NCBI GenBank assembly: GCA_024449915.1
Contig: JAMZAV010000006.1
Span: 620,001-684,000 of the forward strand
DNA: 64,000 nucleotides
Direction: 5' to 3'
From: Sweltsa coloradensis
Taxonomy: Eukaryota; Arthropoda; Insecta; Plecoptera; Chloroperlidae
In this document: positions 12,045 through 22,404 of the stretch, one piece after another
How the letters are laid out: every line of letters begins with the position of its first letter
Position numbering within the stretch: position 1 is the stretch's first letter
Notes under the pieces: generated by a model
The model's database searches: none
What the model saw: only the letters and a program-made list of their open reading frames with translations
Told to the model about the DNA's origin: nothing
Translations under genes and position numbers: made by a program

Positions 12045-12485
12045 GCTGTCACGCTGACGCAATGATATTTTTTAACATCTATAGTAGGCTAGATCCCCAG
12101 TCATTGGTCCACTTGCGTGACAGTTTGAAGCCATCTTGAATAGGTTTGTATGTTAAATTAGGTTGTAGCGATTTGTAGCCCAAATATTTTTAAGTTTGCT
12201 ATCAGGTTGACAGGTGAGCATATTATTCCCTTATGCAGTAACTTCTGATTGTGCATGCCTGTGCATTCCCAGCCTGCACAATCTAAAACCATATCAAACA
12301 ATTCAGAAACATACTTAATCCCATTTCAAACATAATGTAAAGCATAAATTGAAACGCCAAAGCGCCATCTTGAATAGGTCAGATTGACGCTTCAATTTGT
12401 TACGCTCGCGCCTGTGCGGACGTATTTGAGACTGGGAATCTAGCCCACTTTAGATGTTAAATATCATTGCGCTGACGGCTGAACG
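12045..12485. mobile_element. MITE-like element with long inverted ends (spacer A copy)
   Basis: The left end, including GACGCAATGATATT and CATCTATAGTAGGCTAGAT, is mirrored on the right by ATCTAGCCCACTTTAGATG and AATATCATTGCGCTGAC. The inverted arms are about 50 bp and imperfect. A second copy is in spacer B at 39645-40130 and a diverged one at 36285-36685. Superfamily unknown. Confidence 0.5.
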
Positions 12486-12539
12486 AATGCTAACGTTTTT
12501 TCAGTTGTGCTTGTTGTGGTTAACAGTGGCTTATCTATG

Positions 12540-13600
12540 GGACCACGGGCAGCGGGGACTGGGGGGCGGGGGGGGGGGAGGGGGGGGGGGGGGGCATCAG
12601 CATCACGATAAAAAATAATTGTTCAGCATCACGATAAAAAATATTAATAGCCAGCCAAAATAATTAATTTTCAAACTTAAATATGAAAATTATATTTGCA
12701 AAATTTTAATTTGATGACTTATTATAAACCAGAGAAACATATTATTTAAGTTATTGATTGTGAAAATTAAAAGTAGAGTCGATTGTTTGCGGTCCAGCAC
12801 ATAACACATCAAAGTCGAAAAAAGCTTGTTATTGTCTGTGATAATTCATTGCCGAGAGTCTATACTTATAGAAGCTGAAGGGGAAACTTACATGCCCCCC
12901 TTCCCCCCCCCCCACCACATGAATTTTCAATATAGTGAGTATTTGAATTGGTTTTTTATGGTTTTTTAGTATCCATTTCACAAAAACTACAATGACATTA
13001 TTTCGGTTTGTGTTCAGTTGAGCACACTACTTTTTTAAACAAACTCTAAAAACCTCATTTACTAAAATTACGTCGGTGGTGAGTTAGTTTGGGAGCATTT
13101 CCCCCTACTGACCCCGCCACTTTTTCAAGTTGCACTTCGATCATTTTAGGCGCAGAGGTAGGGGGATTTAAAAACAACTACTTGCCCCCTCCTTCAAAAC
13201 TCCTGCCGACACCCCGGCAACGGCAAGTTCCTGATGTGGCAAAACGAACACAATCCCACATCAATTCCCTAAAAAGTAACTCGTTCTCGGGAACGCGTTG
13301 CTCCCCAAGACTGTTCATCGCCAAAGTGGCTTCTGATATCGGTGCGAGTTTGGTGATGAGTAGGTGAAGAAGGTTATAGGGGGGCCAGTAAATAAATCTT
13401 GCAGGGGGGCCCTGGAGATGAAGTTCGTCACTGATAGTAAATATAATATAATGTGCTATAATGTTCGAAGTGTGGAAGTCTGCTGAGCGGTCCTAGGCCT
13501 CACGTAGACGAAACGTGAAACATTTGGGAGCTTAAGGGTTGTGGGGGGTGGGGGGGGGGGAGGAGGTCGATGGAAGTTAGCCACGATCTTGCTCGCAGTA
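12540..13600. other. Spacer DNA with G-runs and one strongly conserved block
   Basis: Long G/C homopolymer runs occur at 12563-12594, 12896-12913 and 13539-13561. Bases 13150-13365 are nearly identical to 45615-45835 in spacer B, although surrounding sequence has diverged more. A 92-codon plus-strand frame at 13089-13367 overlaps it but is broken by an indel in the B copy. I do not call a gene here. Confidence 0.4.
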
Positions 13601-13634
13601 TTTTATGTATGTCCTAACTTATAACGTCTTTAGA

Positions 13635-14841
13635 CTAGGGAAACGCCAAAGTCGTTGTTAAACGAGTGAGTTAGCCAAGTGTTTTGACTTCTAAAACCAG
13701 ACCGTCTGGTCACCTTACAGGAACTCACTCTGCTTGTCACAATAATTATTTAAATTGAACATTCAAAATGCGAATCGTATTCAAAACGTATTAGCGTGAA
13801 ACATTAAAACAAAATCACCTAATTTTTAAACGAGGGAGCGGAGCGACTGAGTGTCTCCATTCAACTCAAAACGGCTCTCATTCTGTGATTCTGTCTGTCT
13901 GTACGTCGAAAATCAGCCGAACCGCTGAACAGATTGCGCTGAAATTTTAAACAGACATCCGGAACGAGTTTACTAAGAACTGTTAACAAAATCAGCTTGA
14001 TCCATTGCGATTTAAGCCTACAATAAATAAAAATGTGATTTTTAATAATATCAATGGCATTTGTTTCGTAGCAGTTAGCGGGACGAGGTTGACGTGGCCT
14101 GCATGGCCTAGTGGTAACCATTTAGCCTACCGCACGGATGGATGGGGTTCGATACCCGTCAGTTTTAACTTTTTTATATTTTTACACCCACATATTATTT
14201 TTGAGGGGTGTTAAATGGGAAATAAAAATTAGGTGATTTTGTTTTATCTTGGAAATTTATTAATGTTTCACGCTAATACGTTTTGAGTACGATTCGCATT
14301 TTGAATGTTCAATTTAAATAATTATTGTGGCAAGCAGAGTGAGTTCCTGTAAGGGTGACCAGACGGTCCGGTTTGAGAAGTCAAAACACTTGGCTAACTC
14401 ACTCGTTTAACAACGACTTTGGGCGTTTCCCTAGTTATTTCCCATTGAACACCCCTCAAAAATAATATGTGGGTATAAAAATATAAAAAAGTTAGAACTG
14501 ACGGGTATCGAACCCCATGCATCCGTGCGGTAGGCTAAATGGTTACCACTAGGCCATGCAGGCCACGTCAACTTCGTCCCGCTGACTGCTACGAAACAAA
14601 TGCCATTGATTTTATTAAAAATCACATTTTTATTTATTGTAGGCTTAAATCGCAATGGATCAAGCTGATTTTGTTAACAGTTCTCAGTAAACTTGTACCG
14701 GATGTCTGTTTAAAATTTCAGCGCAATCTGTTCAGCGGTTTGGCTGATTTTCGACGTACAGACAGACAGACAGACAGAATCACAGAATGAGAGCCGTTTG
14801 AGTTGAATGGAGACACTCAGTCGCTCCGCTCCCTCGTTTAA
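13635..14841 (-). mobile_element. Helentron-like element H3, interrupted by another H3 copy
   Basis: This is the outer element, read on the minus strand from TTAAACGAG (14841) to CTAG (13635). It is split in two, 14841-14435 and 13825-13635, by a plus-strand H3 copy. The halves together make about 598 bp, close to the inserted copy (609 bp). Its near-3' segment keeps the inverted CTCACTCGTTTAA, the AACG/CGTT hairpin and TCCCTAG. Spacer B lacks it: near 45980 the sequence passes straight into GATGAATCTAAG. Confidence 0.7.
13826..14434 (+). mobile_element. Helentron-like element H3, nested insertion
   Basis: The plus-strand copy begins TTAAACGAGGGAGCGGAGCG. It ends CTCACTCGTTTAACAACG, then GCGTTTCCCTAG at 14434. 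It inserted into another H3, in a run of T between AATTT and TTATTTCCC, without target duplication. The interior contains a tRNA-like segment at 14098-14160 with A-box (TGGCCTAGTGGTAACC) and B-box (GGGGTTCGATACCCG) sequences. This raises the possibility of RNA polymerase III transcription or a SINE-derived part. There is no protein-coding signal. Confidence 0.75.
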
Positions 14842-16290
14842 TGAATCTAAGTTCAGTTATAGTTTCTAACGCATGATCAAACGACATGTACATAATTTCC
14901 AGCAATTATTTTTTACTATTTTATAGTGCAACCGAAAGAGGTAAATGACTCTGATTCGGGAACATTGATTCGATACCCAACATTCTAGACAGAAAAGTTT
15001 TGTACGTGTTTTTCTTTCGTTAATCACTCCTGAAAACTAAGTCATCTCAAAATAGTCATTCTACATTCCCTCACTATTTCCCTTGGGAAAAAATAATATA
15101 TGTATACGAAAAGAGGGGCATTAAAATGTCTCTGGGCAGGCTTTCGATAGGAGATTATATATATTATATTATTATATTAATATTAATTATGAAAAGTAAG
15201 CTATTAATTCATAACACCAATAATATAAACAATGCGATCCAATTGCATGCAGTTATACATATTCTTACAGATTCAAACGGATTTTGGGTTGAAGATTGTT
15301 CGAGTCACAATTTATTCATCTCGTCTACTTCTTGGACTTCTATTGGTGAAAACTTGTAAAAGCATCACTGTTTTACTCATAATAACAAAGCAATAATATC
15401 AAACAAAAGCTATTTATTTCATGCTGCATGTATAAATCAGTGAGTTGTGATAGTATTATCGAAGACACAACACATTATAATTTTACAGCACTGAGGTACT
15501 TTTTAAATTCCCATAGGCATGGTAAAATTAGTTCACAGACCTGACTTTTTAAAATACTTAATAAGCTTATCGGGCATTGTTTGATACTGGGCGCGAAAAT
15601 GAGGAAATCACCTGTTCTCCAATAAGCAACAAAATTTATTAACCATGATTTTGTGACGTACCTGTTGTCGCTACCGAAATGGTAGACACCATTTTTTGTA
15701 TAGCAAATAAAAATTGGAATATTTTTGCTGTTTAAACTTTTCGTCTATCTTCCGCCATGTTGAAGATATACTTAAACAATTATTTTAGTGCAGACATTTT
15801 TCACGATGGCGGCCAACGCTCCTGACCGATTTTTAAGTACTTTTTTTCCACTTTCTGGAAGGTCTGTGCAATAATTCAGCTTGCACGGAATTTTTACAGA
15901 AAAAAATCCTTCGTTGCTTGGCCTAAGAAGATCTTAATACGTTTAAGGTTCATTTAATCTCCAGCGGACGTTTTGGGAACGGGCTACAGATTTAGAATCT
16001 GCAACACGAGACTTTGGATACCATAGGATAATATGATACAATAATTCATTATAAGTTAAGCAACATTATCATCACACACTAATGACAAACAATGTGCAAG
16101 TATACAGCCAACCAATGCCACCTTAGAGATCAACAACTCCACACAACCACAACCTTAGAGATCGGAGATAAGGGTTGCAATTATTCAATTTAATATCTTT
16201 TAGCCTACGGCCCTGTATGCTGTTCATTGTTTACATCATAGTGTAAATGTACGTAGTCAATTTATGCATAACAGTTCTAATGTGTCATAT
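14842..16290. other. End of spacer A joined to flanks of a lost type II kinase exon
   Basis: 15100-15500 matches the 3' flank found after type II exons (compare 25000-25230 and 46290-46720). 15930-16290 matches the 5' flank of type II exons (compare 25865-26250, 55205-55440 and 59360-59640). No kinase coding sequence remains between them, so a type II large exon has probably been deleted or replaced around 15530-15920. No other gene is seen. Confidence 0.5.
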
Positions 16291-16292
16291 TT

Positions 16293-17054
16293 TTGGATGA
16301 GCGTAGCGAGCGAAGCGAAGATTCCATTCTACTTCACTGGAGAAAACAATCAAGAATTTTTTTTCTTTTTTTTTTTCTTTTTTTGGTATTTTCGTCTGTT
16401 TGTCCGCACGATTCCGGCTAAACCGATACTCCGATTGATATGAAATTTTATGGAGGCCTTTGAAATCTCTGAACTTAGAACTGCCACGTTTTTGAGCGCA
16501 ATCAGAAAATTATTTCTCGTGAAAATCGCAATTTTACGATTTTTTTCGATTTAAAAAAAATTCTTTGACTTATAACACCTACATGCTTTATCCGATTATA
16601 ATGATTTTTGAACAGAACCTTTATTTTATGAATTAGGATATTCTTGTGAAATTTGAGCGCAATTGAAAAAATATATATCACACAAATCGAAATTTTACGG
16701 GTTTTTCTTTTTTTAAACAATTCTTTGACTTATAACACCTACATGCTTTATCCTATTGTAATGATTTTTTCGCAGAACCTTAATTTTATGAATTAATATA
16801 TTAGTGTTAAATTTGAGCGCAATCGAGAAATTATTTCTATAAAAATCGCAATTTTACGATTTTTTTTAAACAAGTGCGATTAATAAATTAAAAAATTGAA
16901 GTTAATTTTTAATTTAATTTAATTTATTTTTAAGAAAATTTCAACTTTGTGATGATTTTTCCACAGAACAACAGAAAATTCGCATAACACATGGCAGCTC
17001 AATGCACCAATTACGCTCATCCAACAACGCGGCGGGACTTAAGCGTTTTTCTAG
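16293..17054 (+). mobile_element. Helentron-like element, subfamily H1 (copy c)
   Basis: The complete structure is present: TTGGATGAGCGTAGCGAGCG at the 5' end, inverted GCTCATCCAA, hairpin AACGC...GCGTT, and CTAG at the 3' end, followed by host T. Paralogous flanks without the insert are at about 26256 and 59905. The interior has repeated AT-rich units and no gene. Confidence 0.75.
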
Positions 17055-17091
17055 TAATAAATACGTAAGACAAGAGAGTGTATGGGTTTAA

Positions 17092-17831
17092 ACTACGAAA
17101 ACGCTTAAGTCCCGCCGCGTTGTTGGATGAGCGTAATTGGTGCATTGAGCTGCCATGTGTTATGCGAATTTTCTGTTGTTCTGTGGCAAAATCATTACTA
17201 AGTTGAAATTTTTTTTAAAAAAAATCGTAAAATTGCGATTTTTTTTTTAAAATTAAAAAAAAAAAATTTTATAAGAAATAATTTCTCGATTGCGCTCAAA
17301 TTTTACACTTATATATTAATTCATAAAATAAAGGTTCTGCGAAAAAATCATTACAATCGGATAAAGCATGTAGGTGTTATAAGTCAAAGAATTGTTTAAA
17401 AAAAGAAAAAACCTGTAAAATTTCGATTTTTATGATAAATATTTTTTCAATTGCGCTCAAATTTCACAAAAATATCTTAATTCATAAAATAAAGGTTCTG
17501 TGCAAAAATCATTAAAATCGGATAAAGCATGTAGGTGTTATAAGTCGAAGAAATTTTTTAAAAATTGAAAAAAATCGTAAAATTGCGATTTTCATGAGAA
17601 AAAATTTTCCGATTGCGCTCAAAAACGTGGCAGTTCTAAGTTCAGAGATTTCGAAGGCCTCCATAAAATTTCATCGCAATCGGAGTATCGGTTTAGCCGG
17701 AATCGTGTGGACAAACAGACAAAAATACAAAAAAAAAAAAAGAAAAAAAAAAAACATTCCGGATTTTTTTCTCCAGTGTAGTGAAATGGAATCTTCGCTT
17801 CGCTCGCTACGCTCGCTACGCTCATCCAACT
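17092..17831 (-). mobile_element. Helentron-like element, subfamily H1 (copy d), inverted relative to copy c
   Basis: The minus-strand copy runs from TTGGATGAGCGTAGCGAGCG (17831) to GCGTTTTCGTAG (about 17092). Only about 37 bp of host DNA separates it from copy c, making a large head-facing inverted repeat. The empty site at about 59960 reads AAACTACAAGGG, which shows that it inserted independently and without a clear duplication. Confidence 0.75.
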
Positions 17832-18850
17832 ACAAGGCGGTTGGTATGTCTTGCTAATCGGCAAAATAACAAAGAATGGATCATGAGAAAGAGACTTTAT
17901 TTAGTTAGCATATTGTAAATCAATTTTGTAAATAACTGACATTGCTTTTATGTGATCTACCATATTTAATAAAATAAACTTAAATGTCAATTGAAGTTTA
18001 ACCTCAGTTATAAACTAGGCGACTATTACGCTGTAATGACGGTGTAATTGATATACATTTAAAAAAGGACCTCTACCGGGGATTGAACCCGGAACATTTA
18101 CACAGAATTTAGTCTTAACTTCATAACTCGCTAGATAAGAGCATCCCGGACAGCAGAGGTCCCAGGTTCAAACCCCAGGGTAGGTACTTTTTTTAAGTTT
18201 CTGTCTATACAACTATAAAATTTCGTGGTGTATACACATTGTCAAATTGTTATCATTTCTGACGTAATTTTTATCAATATGACACTGTATATGTCAAAAA
18301 AATTAAATCAGGCAAAAATGCAATTAATATGTCTTAATTTAGGGGAAAAAACTTAATACTGATAGTGTAATAATATAATTTGTGTACACATGGCTTCTAC
18401 CATGCAAATATCCTCACATCTCACAAAAGCGGTTTCAATTAGTTTCTTTGTCCCCAATAAGAGAATGACAATATAATTCTGAAAGGTAGAGATTTAAATC
18501 AAGCTGCTAGTATCTTGCACTATAAATATTTTCAACACATGTTGAGAATTTACAATATGTATTATTAATTATTTAATCATTTGGTACACAACAAAAGAAC
18601 TAAATGGTTTGTCTTATATCGTGCGTAGACTTAGGGTTAATTTTCCAATTATTACAAATGCAAAAGTTTGAGTAAAATGTTGAGTTAAAATTTGTCACCG
18701 ATTAAAGCAATCCATGCATTAACTATAAACTTAGTTTAACTTGATACTTTGTAAGTATTGTAACGATCACAATTAAATGCCGATAATCATAAGCATTGAG
18801 CTATTGATTTACCTTCGTTTCGACCATGGGTTGGTTGTCAGTGCTTGAGC
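17832..18850. other. 3' flank shared by type I kinase exons
   Basis: Apart from the tRNA-like part, 17850-18840 aligns with 26310-27360 and 59970-61280, each just downstream of a type I exon. It includes AACTTAATACTGATAGTG and TTTACCTTCGTTTCGACCAT. It is part of the duplicated unit. No additional gene is seen. Confidence 0.6.
18066..18190 (+). pseudogene. tRNA-like relics, two in opposite orientations
   Basis: 18120-18188 has an A-box-like CGCTAGATAAGAGC and a B-box-like AGGTTCAAACCCC on the plus strand. 18066-18095 contains a minus-strand B-box-like segment, CCGGGTTCAATCCCCGG. Equivalent sequences lie 3' of the other type I exons, at 26571-26643 and 60229-60303. The stems are imperfect, so relics are more likely than working tRNAs. 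Confidence 0.5.
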
Positions 18851-18856
18851 AAAAAC

Positions 18857-19908
18857 CTAAATGGCTCCAATACTCTCAAAATGTAGCAACAACTTTTCAA
18901 AAACACCTCGAAAACGAGTACCACCATAAGTTTTCCCAAAATTCGCCGGATCGAAACCTTCTTTGAGGTTATCTTCAGTAATAGCCGACATATCCGGAGC
19001 GTCCACCGAGTCAGTCAGTACTACTGGCAGAAATGTGCAGGCTGTCATCAGACCAAATAGCATCTTATTTTGTATCTCTTCATTAAGTTTTTCAAAACTG
19101 AACGCCATTGACGCACAATCGATACTCTTCAAAACTTTCACCAGTGTCTTGAAATAATCTGCAACGATCTCATCCCAGTGTTTCTCTCGTACTACTTCAT
19201 TCGGACTGGTGTGCATAAAAAATTGAATATCCAATGCTGGAGAAGCATAGCGACTTATCTGGAAGTCAATCAATTTTATGCTCTGAACATCCCCATTCTC
19301 GGCATATTGGAAGAGCATGTTATTAATCCAGCAATCTCCATGATTTAAGACAGCTAAGCCCCCGTCTTTAACTTTTACCATCTCAGTTATTAGATCTATC
19401 CATTCAATATTTCTCAGCTTGTCACCAAATCTTTCAAATCCTTGCCATTTTCCCACATTATTTGAAAGTAAAACATTAGCTGGAACAGAGAATTGCTTGT
19501 TCTGTTCCTTTTGTGCTTCCTTGTAAAATGGTTCGGTATAAAGTTCAATGCTGGTCGGATCTTGAGCCACTAGACCGATAGACAGGGCGTGGAGGCGAGC
19601 CATGGCCCTCAGAGCAAGCTTGGTGTGCTGGAGGTCTAGGCCCTTCTGTCGCTCCGCCATCTTGAAGCCGTCTTGGGTGATGTCGTGCAGCACTATGGTG
19701 TGAGGTCGAGTGGTAGTGTAGTATCGGGCCGAGAACTTGGTTGTGTCACCATCTGAGAAACTTGCTTGCAGCTTGTAGAGGGACGGCAAGGTATCCTGGT
19801 ACATAGCGGTCTCTCGCTCGAAGATGCCGCCATCTAGCAGATATTTCACCATCAGCTTTGTGCCGTGTAGATGTTTGACGATCAAGGAGCGATGTTCGGT
19901 CTTGCCAC
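18857..19908 (-). CDS. EcKL kinase-core exon, type I
   Basis: Large exon of an EcKL-family small-molecule kinase. With a first exon the protein would be about 410 residues, normal for the family. Visible motifs, numbered on that model, are the ATP lysine in SLIVKHL (72), the helix glutamate in FERETAMYQ (93), the catalytic loop HGDCWINN (H250, D252, N257) and the metal-binding LIDFQ (D275). The splice acceptor reads GCCAAG|GTGGC, and the first two bases complete a glycine codon. The frame is intact to a stop at 18857. No first exon lies between it and the next large exon upstream; the nearest is 30905-31085, beyond another core exon. Substrate unknown. Confidence 0.88.
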
Positions 19909-20113
19909 CTTGGCAAGAAAAGTGCAAAACACATGACAGTTAATACCTTATATTTTGTTGATAGCACTTCAACTTTTTTACAAAACTTGTATATCTATCA
20001 TTTATCCAGAACATTGTTATGTTAACCATAGTCCCTGAATTGTATTCTTCATTAGCCAATACTTCACACAGTGCACAGTTCTGTTTAGTATAAAATGTTT
20101 GTTCCAATAATTA

Positions 20114-20856
20114 TTGGATGAGCGAAGCGAAGACATCAATTTCACTGACCCCCAAAAAATTTAGCTCGGGTGTTTTTTTTTTTTTTTTTTTTTTTCGCTC
20201 TCTACCGGGCAAACGGCATATCCGATCTTGATGAAAATTTGACGGGACCTTCGAAATCTCTGAACTTAGAGCTGTATTGTTTTTGGGTACAATCGAAGAA
20301 ATATTTCTCATGAATATCGTACTTTTACGATTTTTTCCGATATTTTGTGCGATTTTTTCGTGCTATTTGGGCCAATTCTGACCAAACGGGTGGGGCTACA
20401 ACTTTCATATTATACATGGACATTAAGGTTATGGTAATGTAGTACATTTTGAAAGAAAAAGTTGAAAAAGTTAGCCAGAATCCATAGAAATAAAGCTTTT
20501 AATATAAGTTTTTTGATTTTTTGTGCGATATTTTCCTGCCATTTGGGCCAATTCTGACCAAACGGGTGGGGCTACAACGTTCATATTATACATGGACATT
20601 AAGGTTATGGTGATGTAGTAACTTTTCAAAGAAAAAGTTGAAAAAGTTAGCCAGAATCCCTAGAAATAAAGCTTTTAATAAAAGTTTTTTACGGTAAATA
20701 ATACCAATTGACAAGTAACAATAGAAACTTGACAACAATCACCTACAATGCGTAGGCAGCAAAACAAAGCACTTGCAAAAGTAAAGATATCCCACGCAAA
20801 CTAAAAACTTTAAAAAGGTCATCCATCAACTCGGCGGGACTTTAGCGTTTTCCTAG
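20114..20856 (+). mobile_element. Helentron-like element, subfamily H2 (copy a)
   Basis: It starts TTGGATGAGCGAAGCGAAG, has a poly(T) tract near 20168-20194, and ends GGCGGGACTTTAGCGTTTTCCTAG. The core includes two direct repeats of about 170 bp with the phrase CAAACGGGTGGGGCTACAAC. The left half of the 3' hairpin is degraded here. Related H2 copies cluster at 31143-33993. Confidence 0.65.
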
Positions 20857-22400
20857 TTACTGTAAAAATACATTTTAGGAATAATGATTGTATAAAGACT
20901 CCGATTTGAAAGTGCTTTGAAAATGTTACAAAATCGTTAAGTGCTGCCATTTTATAATTCACTCTGGGAGTTGAATGAGCGTGAATTTGTTATGTATGCT
21001 TTATAAAAATGATGTCTTTGCTCAAGAATTTAGGGCTAAAGCTAGTGGTTCCACAAATTATGCTGCACACCTCGGTCTAGCCTAATAGGAGATTGGGTGA
21101 CCGTGCAGCGATGCTTTTACGGTTATTCAATCCACTGAGTTAGGTCAAAGTTTTTGTGGGTCTTTGGGTGACAAAATGTTTCATAAAATTAAAGATTGCA
21201 AGCTCATGAGAATGACTTTTCGACGGTGGCCCTGAAGAAAGTCTTGAACTATTTTGACAGTAACTATCCAGGATTTAATTTTAGAAATTGTTGACAAAGT
21301 TGGATTTAACGTTCGGTCACCAAACAATTATGTGTATCATGCAGAGCACAATTTACCAATTCTTAAAATTCCTCTTTATTAACTCGATAGCTCATTTCCC
21401 CGAATTTGTACTTACCACTAGCTGAGGCTAGCACGGAGTAGAGTATAAGTACTTAGCTTTCTGTTTTTCTTGGGGGGAGGGGGGGGGGGGGAATGGTTAA
21501 TAACTTTTCGTATTTCTCGTAGACGATAATAAAACATTTTATGTGTTACAGTACGCACTATTGATTTTGAAATCCCGTGTTTCACTCAATTTCGGTTAGT
21601 TTCGGAATCTATTTTTACTGATTTTTTTTTTGTTTCTGGTTCCTAACTTTTAAATACACTTGAACGCCAGGTTTATTTTAATGTAAGTTAAAGAATTGGA
21701 ACTTATGTTTATAATTGTTTTTTTCGATTCTTTGTTCTTGTTTCTCGTAGCGATTGTTTATTACCATTTCTTTGCAACCAACTTAGGATATCAATAAATA
21801 GGTTCTTCCTTATTAGCGCGTATGCATAACATATATACAGTGGCGTAGGAACCAGGGGGGCAGGGGGAGCAACGCCCCTCACAAGTTTGGTCCAGGAGAA
21901 GGGGGGTTTCAAAACTAACGTGATTTAAATATTAATCCCAGAATTTCTGTAGTAAATATGCACTTACACTTATTCAATTCAACAGTCACCTTGGTAAAAC
22001 GAATATGTTTGCCTGTATGCTTCGTCATTACATAAAAAATTAGGTTGAAATATTCTAAAATGGGCCACTTTACGTTCATTTTTTATTTTTTAGATCGCAG
22101 ATAGTTGCAGCAAAACATCGTTTACAGATTCCGAGTGCTGTTTAACATGAAGAAATTACTGTATTATAGTGAATTTTTTTTCGCCTTCGCCGAAAGGGTC
22201 TCCGGCGGCTGGGGCTTTGCCCCAGACCTCAGCTGCAACCCAGAACATCTGCTAATACGTTTTCCATCCCCTCCTAACTTTCAAAACGCTCCTACGCTCC
22301 TGCTGGGCATGCTTCTGATAGAAAAATTTTATGACAAAATAATAATGATGAAAAGTAAGCTATTAATTCAATACACCACTATAAACAATATAATATTATA
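20857..22400. other. Upstream (intron) flank of type I exon, and a remnant of spacer edge
   Basis: 20860-21700 aligns with 28700-29640 and 62640-63530, the upstream flanks of the other two type I exons. 22305-22400 matches the spacer edge seen at 15130-15220 and 46290-46370. A G-run lies at 21475-21491. A GGCGTAGGAACC-type repeat end is at 21842. No exon is recognised. Confidence 0.5.
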
Positions 22401-22404
22401 GTGG

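Larger units (their letters stand above)
9180..15360. repeat. Spacer A (copy A of the inter-cluster segmental duplication)
   Basis: The block from just upstream of exon 8952-9132 to about 15.3 kb is paralogous to the block from 31.1 to about 46.4 kb. Matching landmarks include: 9540-9720 with 35005-35190; 9887-9920 with 37458-37501; 10140-10190 with 37570-37625; 10410-10500 with 38525-38610; 10900-12060 with 38850-39650; 12590-13440 with 45025-45910; and 14841-15250 with 45980-46400. The order and orientation are the same. Each copy lies upstream of a first exon and downstream of a set of large exons, so it probably holds the promoter. Differences between copies reveal mobile-element insertions. 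Confidence 0.8.

Noticed and set aside
13089..13367. 92-codon plus-strand open frame in a conserved block
   Set aside because: The paralogous block in spacer B has an indel that shifts this frame, so conservation is not at the protein level in that frame.
14005..14790. Several 70-86 codon frames with similar proteins on both strands
   Set aside because: They come from the two inverted H3 repeat copies, and the similarity reflects DNA repeats and not genes.
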